Origin: Terriglobia bacterium
GTDB lineage: Bacteria > Acidobacteriota > Terriglobia > Bryobacterales > Bryobacteraceae
NCBI GenBank assembly: GCA_020073365.1
Contig: JAIQFL010000007.1
Coordinates: forward strand, 1 to 64,000
DNA: 64,000 bases
Direction: 5' to 3'
Each line of letters opens with the position of its first letter. Positions within the stretch are counted from its first letter, which is position 1. The notes beneath the pieces were generated by a model. The model ran no database searches. It was not told the DNA's origin and saw only the letters and a list, made by a program, of their open reading frames with translations. Of this stretch, positions 29,201 to 39,185 are shown piece by piece. The translations under genes and the position numbers were made by a program.

Positions 29201-29896
29201 TCAGTCGCGTCGCGACTTGTTCCGCGGGGACTTCTGATTGAGAACGGACATCAGTTGCTTGGCGGAGGCGGGTGGACGCGTCGCCTGATGCAACACAATG
29301 TCGGGGGCGCGCAGGTCTTTCTTGTACAGCTTCTTATTGGCATCGTTATCGGGACGCAACGTCGAACCTTCAAGCGAGACTCCGGCGAAGAGGCCACGTG
29401 AGCGCGAGTAGGATAGGATCTCTGCCCTCATGGTAACGTCTGTGGCGGCGGAGGCATCCCGCCCTTTGGGTCCAGCGGCGGCGGACGCGTCGGCGCCGAG
29501 TTTGACCTTGCTGCTGAGGATGCTTTGGGCGCCGCGCGTGTTCATGACCAGCAGCACGAAGTCAGTCGCCTGCCCTCCCAGTTGTAGTCCGAAGCTTCCT
29601 CCTTCCAAGGCAATCATGGAAGGAGCGCTCCAGGATCCGCTGAAATTCGCGCCGCCCCGGCATGTCATCACGCCACGGCCGTAGCTGCCGCCAATCCCGA
29701 CCGCAAACTTCAGCACCGAAGGCAGCACGATCACGCACTCGGCCTTTTGGAGCAGGTCAGCCGGAATGTTATCCGGGATCCGCAGGATCTCGCTCATTAC
29801 GCGGCCAGCGTTGGTTACCCTCTCGTTTTCCTTTTTCTGGGCGCAGACAGGCTGAAAAGCCAGCAGAATGCCTATTACCAGCCATCGATTGACCAT
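29201..29896 (-). CDS. SYLF (Ysc84-like) lipid-binding domain secreted protein
   Basis: 'ECVIVLPSVLKFAVGIGGSYGRGVMTCR', 'GGSFGLQLGGQATDFVLLVMN', 'GRDASAATD'. Confidence 0.9.
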   Translation of the reverse strand: MVNRWLVIGILLAFQPVCAQKKENERVTNAGRVMSEILRIPDNIPADLLQKAECVIVLPSVLKFAVGIGGSYGRGVMTCRGGANFSGSWSAPSMIALEGGSFGLQLGGQATDFVLLVMNTRGAQSILSSKVKLGADASAAAGPKGRDASAATDVTMRAEILSYSRSRGLFAGVSLEGSTLRPDNDANKKLYKKDLRAPDIVLHQATRPPASAKQLMSVLNQKSPRNKSRRD

Positions 29897-30094
29897 GTTC
29901 TCTCCCTATAGTAGCGCGGCATAGCCGCAACCAAATGGCGCCCTGATACGGCACCAACGTGATTGCCGCATCGGCGGAAAGAACTCGCCGCTCGTATGAC
30001 GGGTCCATCTTACGGGGACCACACCGGGGGTACATCCGCGGGAACCGGCCGGAGGCCCGGTCCTGGTCCCCGATCCCGCTGATGATCCCGGTGG

Positions 30095-30575
30095 ATGCGT
30101 CGTATCCTCGTCGCCTTGCTTCTGGCCGCCAGCGCGATTGCTCCGGTCGCGGCCGGCACCAAGCGGGGTAGTGCTCCCCACGGCTCTGTCCGTTCCGAAG
30201 CCCGCAGCGCTCCTCGTACGGCAGCCCGTTCCAGCCGGCCCCGTTCGGCCGGTAGCTACGCCCGCTCCACTTCGTCGCAATGCACGGCTTGGGCAACGCG
30301 ACGCCAATGGCCGAATCAAGCGCGATCCCTCTGCCCGGCGCGTTCCAGCACCAGCACCCGTGCTCCACGACAGGACAGACAACCGGCACCCGTCCCCGGA
30401 TACGTGGTGACCACATTGCTGAGCGCTACTACGACGCGGCCAGCGAAGTCCGGACTCTCGCATTATTGTGTCGAAGCGAGCTGTGCGGACGAGTTGACGA
30501 ACACCCAGTGGCAGACCGTGGCGTATCGGAACGCCAAGGACTGCATCGAGTCAACTCCCGTGGCAGCCTCATCTA
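30095..30575 (+). pseudogene. HNH-endonuclease-like secreted protein, multiply frameshifted
   Basis: Signal peptide 'MRRILVALLLAASAIAPVAAG', then three frames in order: 'RDANGRIKRDPSARR', 'AFQHQHPCSTTGQTTGTRP', 'PGYVVTT...ADELTNTQWQTVAYRNAKDCIE'. Confidence 0.45.
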
Positions 30576-30988
30576 ATCGGTCTTCGTTGCTGGCGGGCTC
30601 CAGGAATTGTATTCATAGCCGCGGCGCAGAAGGGAGTCGGGCTTCCGGGGCTCGTCGGCGGTACCTGGCCAATTGATGGCAAAGAACACTAATATTGACA
30701 GCAGTCCAGTATGCTCTACAACGGGGTGGACCGGGTATTGCTGAAATCGTCATGGGCGCGTTGTAAGAGCGTCGTGCGGCGCTCCCGGATGAGGCGTCGG
30801 CGGTCGAGGAGATATCGGAGTTCCTGCTCCGTGGCGAGGCGCGGCTCAAAGCGGCTGCTGAACTCGCCGGTGCGTACCCACGCTCCTGTCTCCCGTTGAG
30901 GAAGTGCGGCACAAACTCGCTCTCCTGGAATAAGGCTAAGCGCGAGAAAGCACTGGCAGCGGTCTCGTGCCCCGAAGACCCTCGGCAG

Positions 30989-31375
30989 TTAGTTGCCGGT
31001 TGAAGGTTTTACAAGCCGACTTTTCTGGGAGTAATCCGCCGACGATGTCACTTCCGCGGGTTGGGTGAAATAACCGGCCAAATTCTGTTTGATCTCCACT
31101 TCCGCCCACCTTAACTGCACCGCAGTGAGGTTGGGAAATGCATCCGGATTGAACAGGGCGTCGTGTCGCGTCCATAAATCCGTCAAGAAGGTGGGGCTAT
31201 AGGACGGCTCTTTCCAATACACGAGCCAACCCCACTCGCCCCCGATAATGTGCACGAGCGTGTCTCGCACGGAACGAAAGCTGCCGCCCAAATCGCGCGT
31301 GAACTGCTCCGGACTGAGCGCCGAGAGCGCCCGCAAAACCCTGTTGTTCGCCCAGCGGTCGTATTCGTAGAGCAA
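30989..31375 (-). pseudogene. DinB family protein, 3'-truncated
   Basis: 'LLYEYDRWANNRVLRALSALSPEQFTRDLGGSFRSVRDTLVHIIGGEWGW...LRWAEVE' then unrelated tail starting in a repeated 'aaccggccaaat' sequence. Confidence 0.65.
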
Positions 31376-31491
31376 AAGAATGTCATCTCTCGTTACGGTG
31401 ACCCCTTAACCGGAGTGAATCTTGCCTTGCGCCGGCTATTCGGCAAACCCGGGACGTGGGCACTTCCGGCGCCTTGGCGATTTGGCCATCG

Positions 31492-31800
31492 TCAGACGGT
31501 GCTGGCGCGGACTTCGTAGTGCATTGCAAACGGCTCGATTCTGCACAATAGCCGTCTTGCTTCAGGTTCGAAAACCGGAGTTCTGTAGTCCGGACCCGCA
31601 AACCTCTTCACTGCTTCCAGCGAATCAAACAAGTTCACCACTACGAATTCGACCTCCCGCGGTCCGTCATTGCGAAGAATGTACCCACCTCGGTAACCTT
31701 CGATCCCCCTGAGATTTGGGAGCACTTTGTCCTTCAACAGATTCTCATAAGGGTCCGCGTCTGGGACTTCGGTCCAACCTCGCCAATGACGTGCAATCAA
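31492..31800 (-). CDS. Antibiotic biosynthesis monooxygenase (ABM)-like domain protein
   Basis: 'MIARHWRGWTEVPDADPYENLLKDKVLPNLRGIEGYRGGYILRNDGPREVEFVVVNLFDSLEAVKRFAG'. Confidence 0.75.
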   Translation of the reverse strand: MIARHWRGWTEVPDADPYENLLKDKVLPNLRGIEGYRGGYILRNDGPREVEFVVVNLFDSLEAVKRFAGPDYRTPVFEPEARRLLCRIEPFAMHYEVRASTV

Positions 31801-32135
31801 GATTCACTCCACAATCGCGTGCTCAGTGTCGATTCAGATGCGGTCGGGTGCGATGAGCAGAAAGGGCAGGGGTCCATGCCGACAGAATACTATGCAGTGC
31901 AGCGGGAGGGAGGTATGGGCAGTCGAGCTGGGTACTTCCCGCAACGGGACCTCGCGGTCCTGTAGCTGCACTTCAACGGGCGTGATACAGCCAAGTGGAC
32001 CGCCGAGCGGCGGACACGATCGCACCCGCCGCCCATCTTCTCACTCGAGAACACCCGGTTCGACGTGGAAACGAGCGATTCGGGCACGGCGGGCGAGACT
32101 ATTCTGACTGTTGCTGTGACGTTAGGATAGAAGTA

Positions 32136-32894
32136 GTGATCCGAACGCGAAGGCAATGGTTGCAGGCCGCGACGATGTTGCCGGCATGCCTCGCCCTGCG
32201 GGCTGCGCGGAGAGAATTCTGGGACAGTAAGGACCCCTCCAGTTGGAGCAACGACGAGAAGCAGCTTCTGCTCGGCCAATCCCCATGGGCGCAGGAAGGT
32301 CTGGTGCGCATGGAGGATGGACAAGACCGGCGCACAACCCCAGGTTACGGGAACAACGGGAGGTTGGGTGGCGACATGCCGGACATCAGACCGGGGGTCC
32401 CGCCCGGGGGCGTGCGGAGCGTACCGATCGGCGAGGCGCCGCCGAAGCCTCCGAACCCCGATCCGGGCCATCCGGTGCAGTTCCGCGTGCTGGCGCGATG
32501 GGAGACCGCGAAGCCAGTGCGTCTGGCAGGCGGGCCGGAGCTGCCGGAATTGAGCGGGCAGTTTTACGTGATCCGGCTGCGCGGTCTGCCGTTGATGCCA
32601 CCCCCGAAGACCAGGCCGGAAGAGGGTGCGCCGAATCCGAACGAGGTCATGCTGCAGGCGATTCAGCAGGGCAGCCGGCTGGAGCGTAAGAACAAGCCCG
32701 GCATTCCGTGTGCCCACCTGTTCACGGGGTCGGGAGATGCGGCTACCGAGGTGCTCCTCTTTTTCCCGCGCGGAGCGGACCCGATCCAAGTGGCGGATAA
32801 GTTAGTGACACTTGACTGCTGGTTTGCCCTGTTTCATCTGTCGGTCAAATTCCCACTGAAGGACATGATGTACAAGGGCGAGTTGGCACTCTGA
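32136..32894 (+). CDS. Hypothetical protein with 'FWdsKDPSsWSndE' N-terminal motif
   Basis: GTG start, coherent ORF. Confidence 0.6.
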   Translation: MIRTRRQWLQAATMLPACLALRAARREFWDSKDPSSWSNDEKQLLLGQSPWAQEGLVRMEDGQDRRTTPGYGNNGRLGGDMPDIRPGVPPGGVRSVPIGEAPPKPPNPDPGHPVQFRVLARWETAKPVRLAGGPELPELSGQFYVIRLRGLPLMPPPKTRPEEGAPNPNEVMLQAIQQGSRLERKNKPGIPCAHLFTGSGDAATEVLLFFPRGADPIQVADKLVTLDCWFALFHLSVKFPLKDMMYKGELAL

Positions 32895-32969
32895 GCGAGA
32901 CGGCCATTTGAGATCTCCACGTTTTCGCCGGAATCGCCACGGAGCGGCACCCAGTTCAGCGGTTCGGGT

Positions 32970-33047
32970 AAAAAAACCGGCCAAATCTGCTTGAGCGAAA
33001 AGCCTAGCGTAAGTGACTTAGAGTCAAGCAGTTTGGCCGGTTTTTTT
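32970..33047. repeat. 78-bp MITE-like inverted-repeat element / strong hairpin
   Basis: AAAAAAACCGGCCAAATCTGCTTGA ... TCAAGCAGTTTGGCCGGTTTTTTT; ~24-bp near-perfect terminal inverted repeats. Confidence 0.8.
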
Positions 33048-33174
33048 ATGTTTCTCGTCAACTTGACCACTAGAAACTAAGCTTCGTGGCGCAAGCACTC
33101 GTGCGTGCCGCGTCCCCACTCATGGGGAGGCTTGGCGCCCATCCCCCCGTACCTGCACCGCAAGCCCTGTCATC

Positions 33175-33196
33175 GTGGGACAGACGATCGTCTGTC
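33175..33196 (+). repeat. GTGGGACAG-family palindrome
   Basis: gtgggacagacgatcgtctgtc. Confidence 0.7.
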
Positions 33197-33265
33197 ACCG
33201 TCTCCCCATCGCCCTCTCATTCGCGAACCGAAACCGCGCCGCCATAGCCTGTATAATAAGATACC

Positions 33266-35235
33266 TTGCCCGGCGTCTTTCTCAGTTACAGCCACCAGGA
33301 CAAACCCTTCGCCCGCGAACTCCACCGCCGCCTCACCCGCGACGGAGTCACATGCTTCTTCGACGAAGAGTCCATCGAGTGGGGCACCAACTTCGTAGTC
33401 ACTCTCGAGAAGGCCATCGACTCCTGCGACTTCTTCGTCCCCATCCTTTCCCCGATTTCGTCCGCTCCAAGTGGGCACAACTGGAGCGCACCTCCGCCCT
33501 CACCGACGACCCCGAAAGCAATAATCTCATCACCGTGCTCTCCCGCGCCGGGGAGATCGAAGTCGATGGCCGCCTCCCCCAATCCGCCCAACTGGAAACC
33601 ATCTTCGCCGCCCTGGCGCGCCGCCCCGCCATTCTCATGGTGTTCGACAACTTCTCCGAAACCGGATCGCTCTCCGGTTGGCTCCCACCCTCCGGCGACA
33701 TCCACGTCCTGGTCACCACGCGCCGCCGCGATCTCACCCGCTACCCACACCTCACGCTGCCCTTCCTGACACCCGAAGAGGGCCAGCGCCTCCTCAATCG
33801 CTTCGATAACGAAGCCCGCGCGCTCGTGGAAGATGTGGGCGGCCTGCCGCTGGCTCTGGAGTTCCTTCGCGCCTACCTGGACATCAGCCCCGGCCTCAGC
33901 TCCACCGCCCTGCGCCATGAGATGCAGAAGATTGGCGCCATACCGTTACTGGAACGCTTCGCCGCCGAGTACCGAGACGACCTCCCCACGCATCACGAGC
34001 GCAACATCACCGCCACCTTCCAGTTGAGTTGGAACCTGTCCGGCGAGGACGCCCGCGACGTGCTGCGGGTGATGTCGCAGCTTGCCTCTGCCCCCGTCCC
34101 GCAGCGCCTCCTGCGCGCCACTCTGGACTGGCCGGAAACGCCCGCGTTGGACGACCGTTTGGCCACCGCTCTCAAGGATCTCTGGCGGCTGTCGCTGGTG
34201 GAACTCGACGACCGCCAGCAGCCATCGGGACACCGACTGATCCTGGGTTTCGTGCACCATCTCCCGAAGGGCGATGCGCGATGGACCGAAACCGTAGCCG
34301 CGATCGAAAAGGAGATGGACCGCGCCTTCGACGTCCAGGACACGGCATCCTACCAGGAGTTGGACGGCGTGGTCGCGCACGCCGAAGCGATTCTGACGCG
34401 GCCGGATCTGCCGGCTCAACGCGGCATCGAAATCGCCGATGACTTGGGCAAGCATCACAGGACTCTGGGCCGCTTCCAGTTGGCGAAGCCGTTCTATCGG
34501 GACGCGCTGGACCGCGCCGAGCGGACCCATCCGAAGGGCCATCCCAAGATCGCGACGCGGCAATCCAACCTCGCCATGGGGCTGAGAGATCTGGGGGAGT
34601 TGGCCGAAGCACGGGATCTGCTGCGGAAGGCGCTTGAGTCGGACGAACAGACCTTTCAAACGGGCCATCCCACTATCGCCACTCGGCAATCCAACCTCGC
34701 CCTGGTGCTGAAGGATCTAGGAGAGTTGGCCGAAGCGCGGGACCTGCTGCGTAAGGTTCTGGCGTCGGACGAGCAAACCTATCCGGCTGGCCATCCCGAC
34801 TTCGCCATCGATCAATCCAACCTCGCCGTGGCGCTTCAGGATCTGGGGGAGTTCCCCGAAGCGCGCGACCTGCTGCGGAAGGCGCTGGCGTCGGCTGAAC
34901 AGAGCTATCCGGGGGGCCATCCCTACATCGCCATCGGTCAATCCAACCTCGCCGCGGTGCTGAAGGATCTGGGGGAGTTCGCCGAAGCGCGGGACCTGCT
35001 GCGGAAGGCGCTGGCGTCGGACGAACAGAGCTTTCCGGCGGGCCACCCCAGAATCGCCATTCTGCAATCCAACCTCGCCATGGTGCTGAAAGATCTGGGA
35101 GAGTTCTCCGAAGCGCGAGACCTCGCCCAGAAGGCCTACAACTCCTCCCTCGCCCAACTCGGCCCAGACCATCATTACACGCGAGCCTTCAAACGCCAGC
35201 TCGACTCCCTTTCCGACCCCGCCATCCGAAAATGA
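33266..35235 (+). pseudogene. TIR - (truncated) STAND/NB-ARC - TPR protein, frameshifted and lacking the P-loop region
   Basis: Frame a 33266-~33453: TIR 'VFLSYSHQDKPFARELHRRLTRDGVTCFFDEESIEWG...VPILSP'; frame b from ~33454: 'DFVRSKWAQLERTSALTDDP...RPAILMVFDNF...HVLVTTRRRDL' plus TPRs. Confidence 0.75.
34561..35150 (+). repeat. Tandem 126-bp (42-aa) kinesin-light-chain-type TPR repeats
   Basis: 'caatccaacctcgcc' at 34561, 34687, 34813, 34939, 35065: exact 126-bp spacing. Confidence 0.92.
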
Positions 35236-35487
35236 AATTTAGTTCGTTTCGTCATTTTGCCTTCACTCACCCACCCACAGTGGGGCGGACCCCGTGGTCC
35301 GCGGCCAGCCCCCCGGCTGGCCCCCCCTCAGAATTTCCGGAACGATTCCACCGCTTTCTATCCAGCAACTTCTTCTCTTTCAACAAACCGCCCCTCGTTT
35401 TTCCGGAACGATGCTTCCGGAATTCGCCACCGCGCCACAACCCAACCCAACCAAACCTCGCACGCTATCATAAAGTAAGAAAGCACC

Positions 35488-38400
35488 ATGCCCCACCCAT
35501 CCGACCCTGACCTGGGCATCAATAGCTGGCTCGAAGACGAGCTCTACGCCCAATACCTCCGCGACCGCACCACCGTCGACGAATCCTGGAAGCACCTCTT
35601 CGAAGACTCCAACGGCGGCACTCCGGCCCCCGCGCCAGCGAGCGCAGCGAGCCCTTCCCCGGCCCCCAACCCCCAGCCCCCAACCCCCGCTCGCGAAGCG
35701 AGCCCCGCCCTCCAACTGCTCAAAGGCGCCCCCGCCCGCATCGCCGAGAACATGTCCGCCTCCCTCTCCATCCCCCTCGCCACCTCCCAGCGCACCATCG
35801 CCGTCAAGGTCATGGACGAGAACCGGCGCATCATCAACCAGCACCGCACCCTCCTCGGCCACAGCAAGGTCTCCTACACCCACCTCATTGGTTGGGCCGT
35901 AATCAAGGCCCTCGAAGAAATCCCCGCCATCAATCACGCCTACGCCGAAAAAGACGGCCAGCCCTATCGCGTGATCCCCCCCCAAATCAACCTCGGCATC
36001 GCCATCGACGTCGCCGGTAAAGAAGGCTCCCGCAGCCTCATGGTCCCCAACATCCGCAACGCCGGCTCTCTCAATTTCCAGGAGTACGTCAACGCCTTCG
36101 ACGACCTCGTGGCCCGCGCCCGCGCCTCCAGACTCACCCCCGCCGATTTCCAGGGCACCACCATCTCGCTCACCAACCCCGGTACCGTCGGCACCATGTC
36201 CTCCAACCCGCGCCTCATGCCCGGACAGGGTGCTATCATCGCCGTCGGCGCCATCGACTACCCCGCCGAATACCAGGGAGCCGCCGACGGAACCCGCGCC
36301 GTCCTCGGCATCTCCAAGGTGATGACCCTCACCTGCACCTACGACCACCGCATCATCCAGGGCGCCGAATCGGGCGCGTTCCTCGGCAAAGTGCAGTCGC
36401 TGCTCGATGGCACAGACGGCTTCTATGAAGAGGTCTTCAGCCACCTCCGCATGCCGCACATGCCCGTGCGCTGGGAGAAGGACCGGGGCGCCCTCGGAGC
36501 CCCGCGCCACGCCGAAGCCTCCAAGGAAGCCGGCATCATCCAGATGATCAACGCCTACCGCGTGCGCGGCCACCTCATCGCCGATCTCGACCCCCTCGGC
36601 AACGAGCCCAGCTACCATCCCGAGCTCGACCCCGAAACGTATGCCCTCACCATCTGGGACCTCGACCGCGAATTCCTCACCGGCAGCCTGGGCGAGGCCA
36701 TCGGCGAAGGCAGCCCCAAGCCCGTCGCCACCCTGCGTGAAATCCTGGAGACGCTGCGCGACACCTACTGCGGCAAAATCGGCTGCGAGTACATGAACAT
36801 CCAGGTGCCCGAGCAGAAGCGCTGGCTGCAACACCGCATGGAGCCCGGCAAGAATCACTGGCCGCTGGACCGCGAGACGCGCCTGCGCATCCTCCGCAAC
36901 CTCCTGGCCGCCGAGGAGTTCGAACACTTCCTGCATTCCCGCTTCGTGGGCCAGAAGCGCTTCGCCCTGGAAGGCGCCGAAACCGCGCTGGCCGTCATGG
37001 AAGAGATCCTGGAGCGCGCCGCCGCCGGCAACGTCGCCGAGATCGTGATCGGCATGGCCCACCGCGGCCGCCTCAACTTCCTCGCCAACACGGTCGGCAA
37101 AGACGTCAAACAGATCTTCTCCGAATTCGAAGGCGAACTCGATCCCTCGAGCACCCAGGGTTCGGGCGACGTGAAGTACCACCTCGGCGCCACCGGCGTC
37201 CGCAAGACCGAAAACGGCCGCGAGATCGTGGTCTCGGTCTCGCCCAACCCCAGCCACCTGGAGGCCGTCGATCCCGTGGTCGAAGGCATCGTGCGCCCCA
37301 AGCAGGACCGCCTCGGCGACACCCAACGCGAGCGCGTCATCCCCGTGCTGATCCATGGCGACGCCGCCTTCGCCGGCCAGGGCGTGGTAGCCGAGACGCT
37401 GAACCTTTCACAGCTCGATGGCTACTCCACCGGCGGCACCATCCACCTCATCATTAACAACCAGATCGGTTTCACCACCAATCCCGATGAAGCCCGCTCC
37501 ACTCCCTACTCCACCGATGTCGCCCGCGGCGTGCAGGCGCCCATCTTTCACGTGAACGGCGACAGTCCCCAGGCTGCCATCCGTGTGGTGCAGATCGCTT
37601 TCGATTACCGCCAGCAGTTCAAGAAGGACGTGGTGATCGACATGTTCTGCTATCGCCGCCACGGCCACAACGAAGGCGACGACCCCAGCTACACGCAGCC
37701 CATCCTGTACCGCAAGATCAAGGAGCGTCCCTCCGTCGGGACGCTCTACTCCGAACGCCTGGTGCGCGAGGGCGTCCTGACCGCGGAGGAAGCGCAGGCC
37801 ATGCGCAAGGCTGTTTCGCAGCGTCTCTCCGATGCCTACGACGCCGTGCAGAAACAGTCCGAGCGCTACCAGGTCCAGGAACTGAGCGCCGTCTCCACCG
37901 AGGAGATCGGAGCCTTCTGCCCGCGGACGGCCGTGAACCAGGCGGTGCTGGAGCGCATCATCCGCGCCATGACCAGCTTCCCCGCGAACTTCCACCTCCA
38001 TCCCAAGCTGCGCGGGTTCGTCGATCGCCGCAGCGCCGTGATCGCCAATGGCGGCAGCATCGACTGGGCCTTCGGCGAGGCGCTGGCGTTCGGTACGCTG
38101 GCGCTGGAGGGAACCGCCGTGCGGCTCAGCGGCCAGGATTCCGGACGCGGCACCTTCAGCCAGCGCCACTTGGCCTTCTACGATTTCGAGACGGCCCGGC
38201 GCTACGTCCCCCTGCAGCACATCTCGCCCGACCAGGCGCGCTTCGAGGTCTTCGACAGCATGCTCAGCGAGTATGCCGTGCTGGGCTTCGAGTTCGGCTA
38301 CAGCGTGGCCGACCCGCTGAGCCTGGTGATTTGGGAAGCGCAGTTCGGCGACTTCGCCAACGGCGCGCAAATCATGCTCGACCAGTTCATCTCCAGCGCC

Positions 38401-39153
38401 GAATCCAAATGGGGCCAGCCCAGCGGCCTGGTGATGCTCTTGCCGCACGGCTTTGAGGGACAAGGCCCCGAGCATTCCAGCGCGCGCGTCGAACGCTATC
38501 TCACGCTGTGCGCCGAGAACAACATGCTGGTGGTCAACTGCACCACCCCCGCGCAATATTTCCACGTGCTTCGCCGCCAGATGTACGGCGGCTCCGACCG
38601 CCGCGGCATGCGCAAGCCGCTCATCGTCTTCACTCCCAAGAGCCTGGTGCGCCATCCGCGCGCCGTTTCCACCCTGCACGATTTCTCGACCGGGGGTTTC
38701 GCGGAAATCATCTCAGAAGCCGACGGCGCCGATCCCGCCAGCGTCACCCGCGTGGTCTTCTGCTCCGGCAAGATCTACTACGACCTGTTGGCGGCCAAAG
38801 AGGACCGCAAAGCCGATCATGTAGCCTTAGTGCGCGTCGAGCAACTCTATCCCTTCGAGGCCGGTCAGACCACCGACATCCTGGCGCGCTATGCCCCTAC
38901 AACCGAGGTGGTCTGGGCGCAGGAAGAACCGCGCAACATGGGCCCGTGGCGCTTCCTGCGCGAGCAGATCCAGCCGCTGCTGGATGCCACGCGCCGCGAA
39001 TTGCGCTACGTGGGCCGCCCCGAGAGCGCCAGCCCCGCGACGGGCTCGGGCAAGCTCCACCAGCAGGAGCAGGCCGAAATCGTCAATGACGCCCTGACCC
39101 CCGGCGCCATCTCCGAAACCCGCCGCGTCCGCGTAATCGCCCGCCGCAAGTAG
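35488..39153 (+). CDS. kgd: Multifunctional 2-oxoglutarate metabolism enzyme (E2o-catalytic/E1o fusion, Kgd-like)
   Basis: 1221 aa; E2 block 'VSYTHLIGWAVIKALEEIPAINHAY...YDHRIIQGAESGAFL'; E1o block 'IGMAHRGRLNFLANT', 'YRRHGHNEGDDPSYTQP', 'LLPHGFEGQGPEHSSARVERYL'. Confidence 0.93.
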   Translation: MPHPSDPDLGINSWLEDELYAQYLRDRTTVDESWKHLFEDSNGGTPAPAPASAASPSPAPNPQPPTPAREASPALQLLKGAPARIAENMSASLSIPLATSQRTIAVKVMDENRRIINQHRTLLGHSKVSYTHLIGWAVIKALEEIPAINHAYAEKDGQPYRVIPPQINLGIAIDVAGKEGSRSLMVPNIRNAGSLNFQEYVNAFDDLVARARASRLTPADFQGTTISLTNPGTVGTMSSNPRLMPGQGAIIAVGAIDYPAEYQGAADGTRAVLGISKVMTLTCTYDHRIIQGAESGAFLGKVQSLLDGTDGFYEEVFSHLRMPHMPVRWEKDRGALGAPRHAEASKEAGIIQMINAYRVRGHLIADLDPLGNEPSYHPELDPETYALTIWDLDREFLTGSLGEAIGEGSPKPVATLREILETLRDTYCGKIGCEYMNIQVPEQKRWLQHRMEPGKNHWPLDRETRLRILRNLLAAEEFEHFLHSRFVGQKRFALEGAETALAVMEEILERAAAGNVAEIVIGMAHRGRLNFLANTVGKDVKQIFSEFEGELDPSSTQGSGDVKYHLGATGVRKTENGREIVVSVSPNPSHLEAVDPVVEGIVRPKQDRLGDTQRERVIPVLIHGDAAFAGQGVVAETLNLSQLDGYSTGGTIHLIINNQIGFTTNPDEARSTPYSTDVARGVQAPIFHVNGDSPQAAIRVVQIAFDYRQQFKKDVVIDMFCYRRHGHNEGDDPSYTQPILYRKIKERPSVGTLYSERLVREGVLTAEEAQAMRKAVSQRLSDAYDAVQKQSERYQVQELSAVSTEEIGAFCPRTAVNQAVLERIIRAMTSFPANFHLHPKLRGFVDRRSAVIANGGSIDWAFGEALAFGTLALEGTAVRLSGQDSGRGTFSQRHLAFYDFETARRYVPLQHISPDQARFEVFDSMLSEYAVLGFEFGYSVADPLSLVIWEAQFGDFANGAQIMLDQFISSAESKWGQPSGLVMLLPHGFEGQGPEHSSARVERYLTLCAENNMLVVNCTTPAQYFHVLRRQMYGGSDRRGMRKPLIVFTPKSLVRHPRAVSTLHDFSTGGFAEIISEADGADPASVTRVVFCSGKIYYDLLAAKEDRKADHVALVRVEQLYPFEAGQTTDILARYAPTTEVVWAQEEPRNMGPWRFLREQIQPLLDATRRELRYVGRPESASPATGSGKLHQQEQAEIVNDALTPGAISETRRVRVIARRK

Positions 39154-39185
39154 GTGGGACAGACGATCGCCTTTTGTCGTCTGTC
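39154..39185 (+). repeat. Stop-proximal palindromic element
   Basis: TAG immediately followed by gtgggacagacgatcgccttttgtcgtctgtc. Confidence 0.8.

Noticed and set aside
34561-35150. Possible CRISPR array because of regular spacing
   Set aside because: The 126-bp repeats are in-frame coding TPR units, not short repeats with unique spacers; no cas genes. No CRISPR array seen elsewhere in the window.
35281-35321. GC-rich double hairpin (ggcggaccccgtggtccgc / ggccagccccccggctggcc) as a novel element
   Set aside because: Real palindromes, but single copies here; a transcription terminator or REP-like sequence after the TPR gene is enough to explain them.
35380-37356. 658-aa minus-strand ORF
   Set aside because: Antisense shadow of the well-supported Kgd-like CDS; Gly/Asp/Val-rich composition typical of reverse-frame reading of high-GC coding DNA.
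37408-38679. 423-aa minus-strand ORF
   Set aside because: Antisense shadow of Kgd; no recognisable motif.
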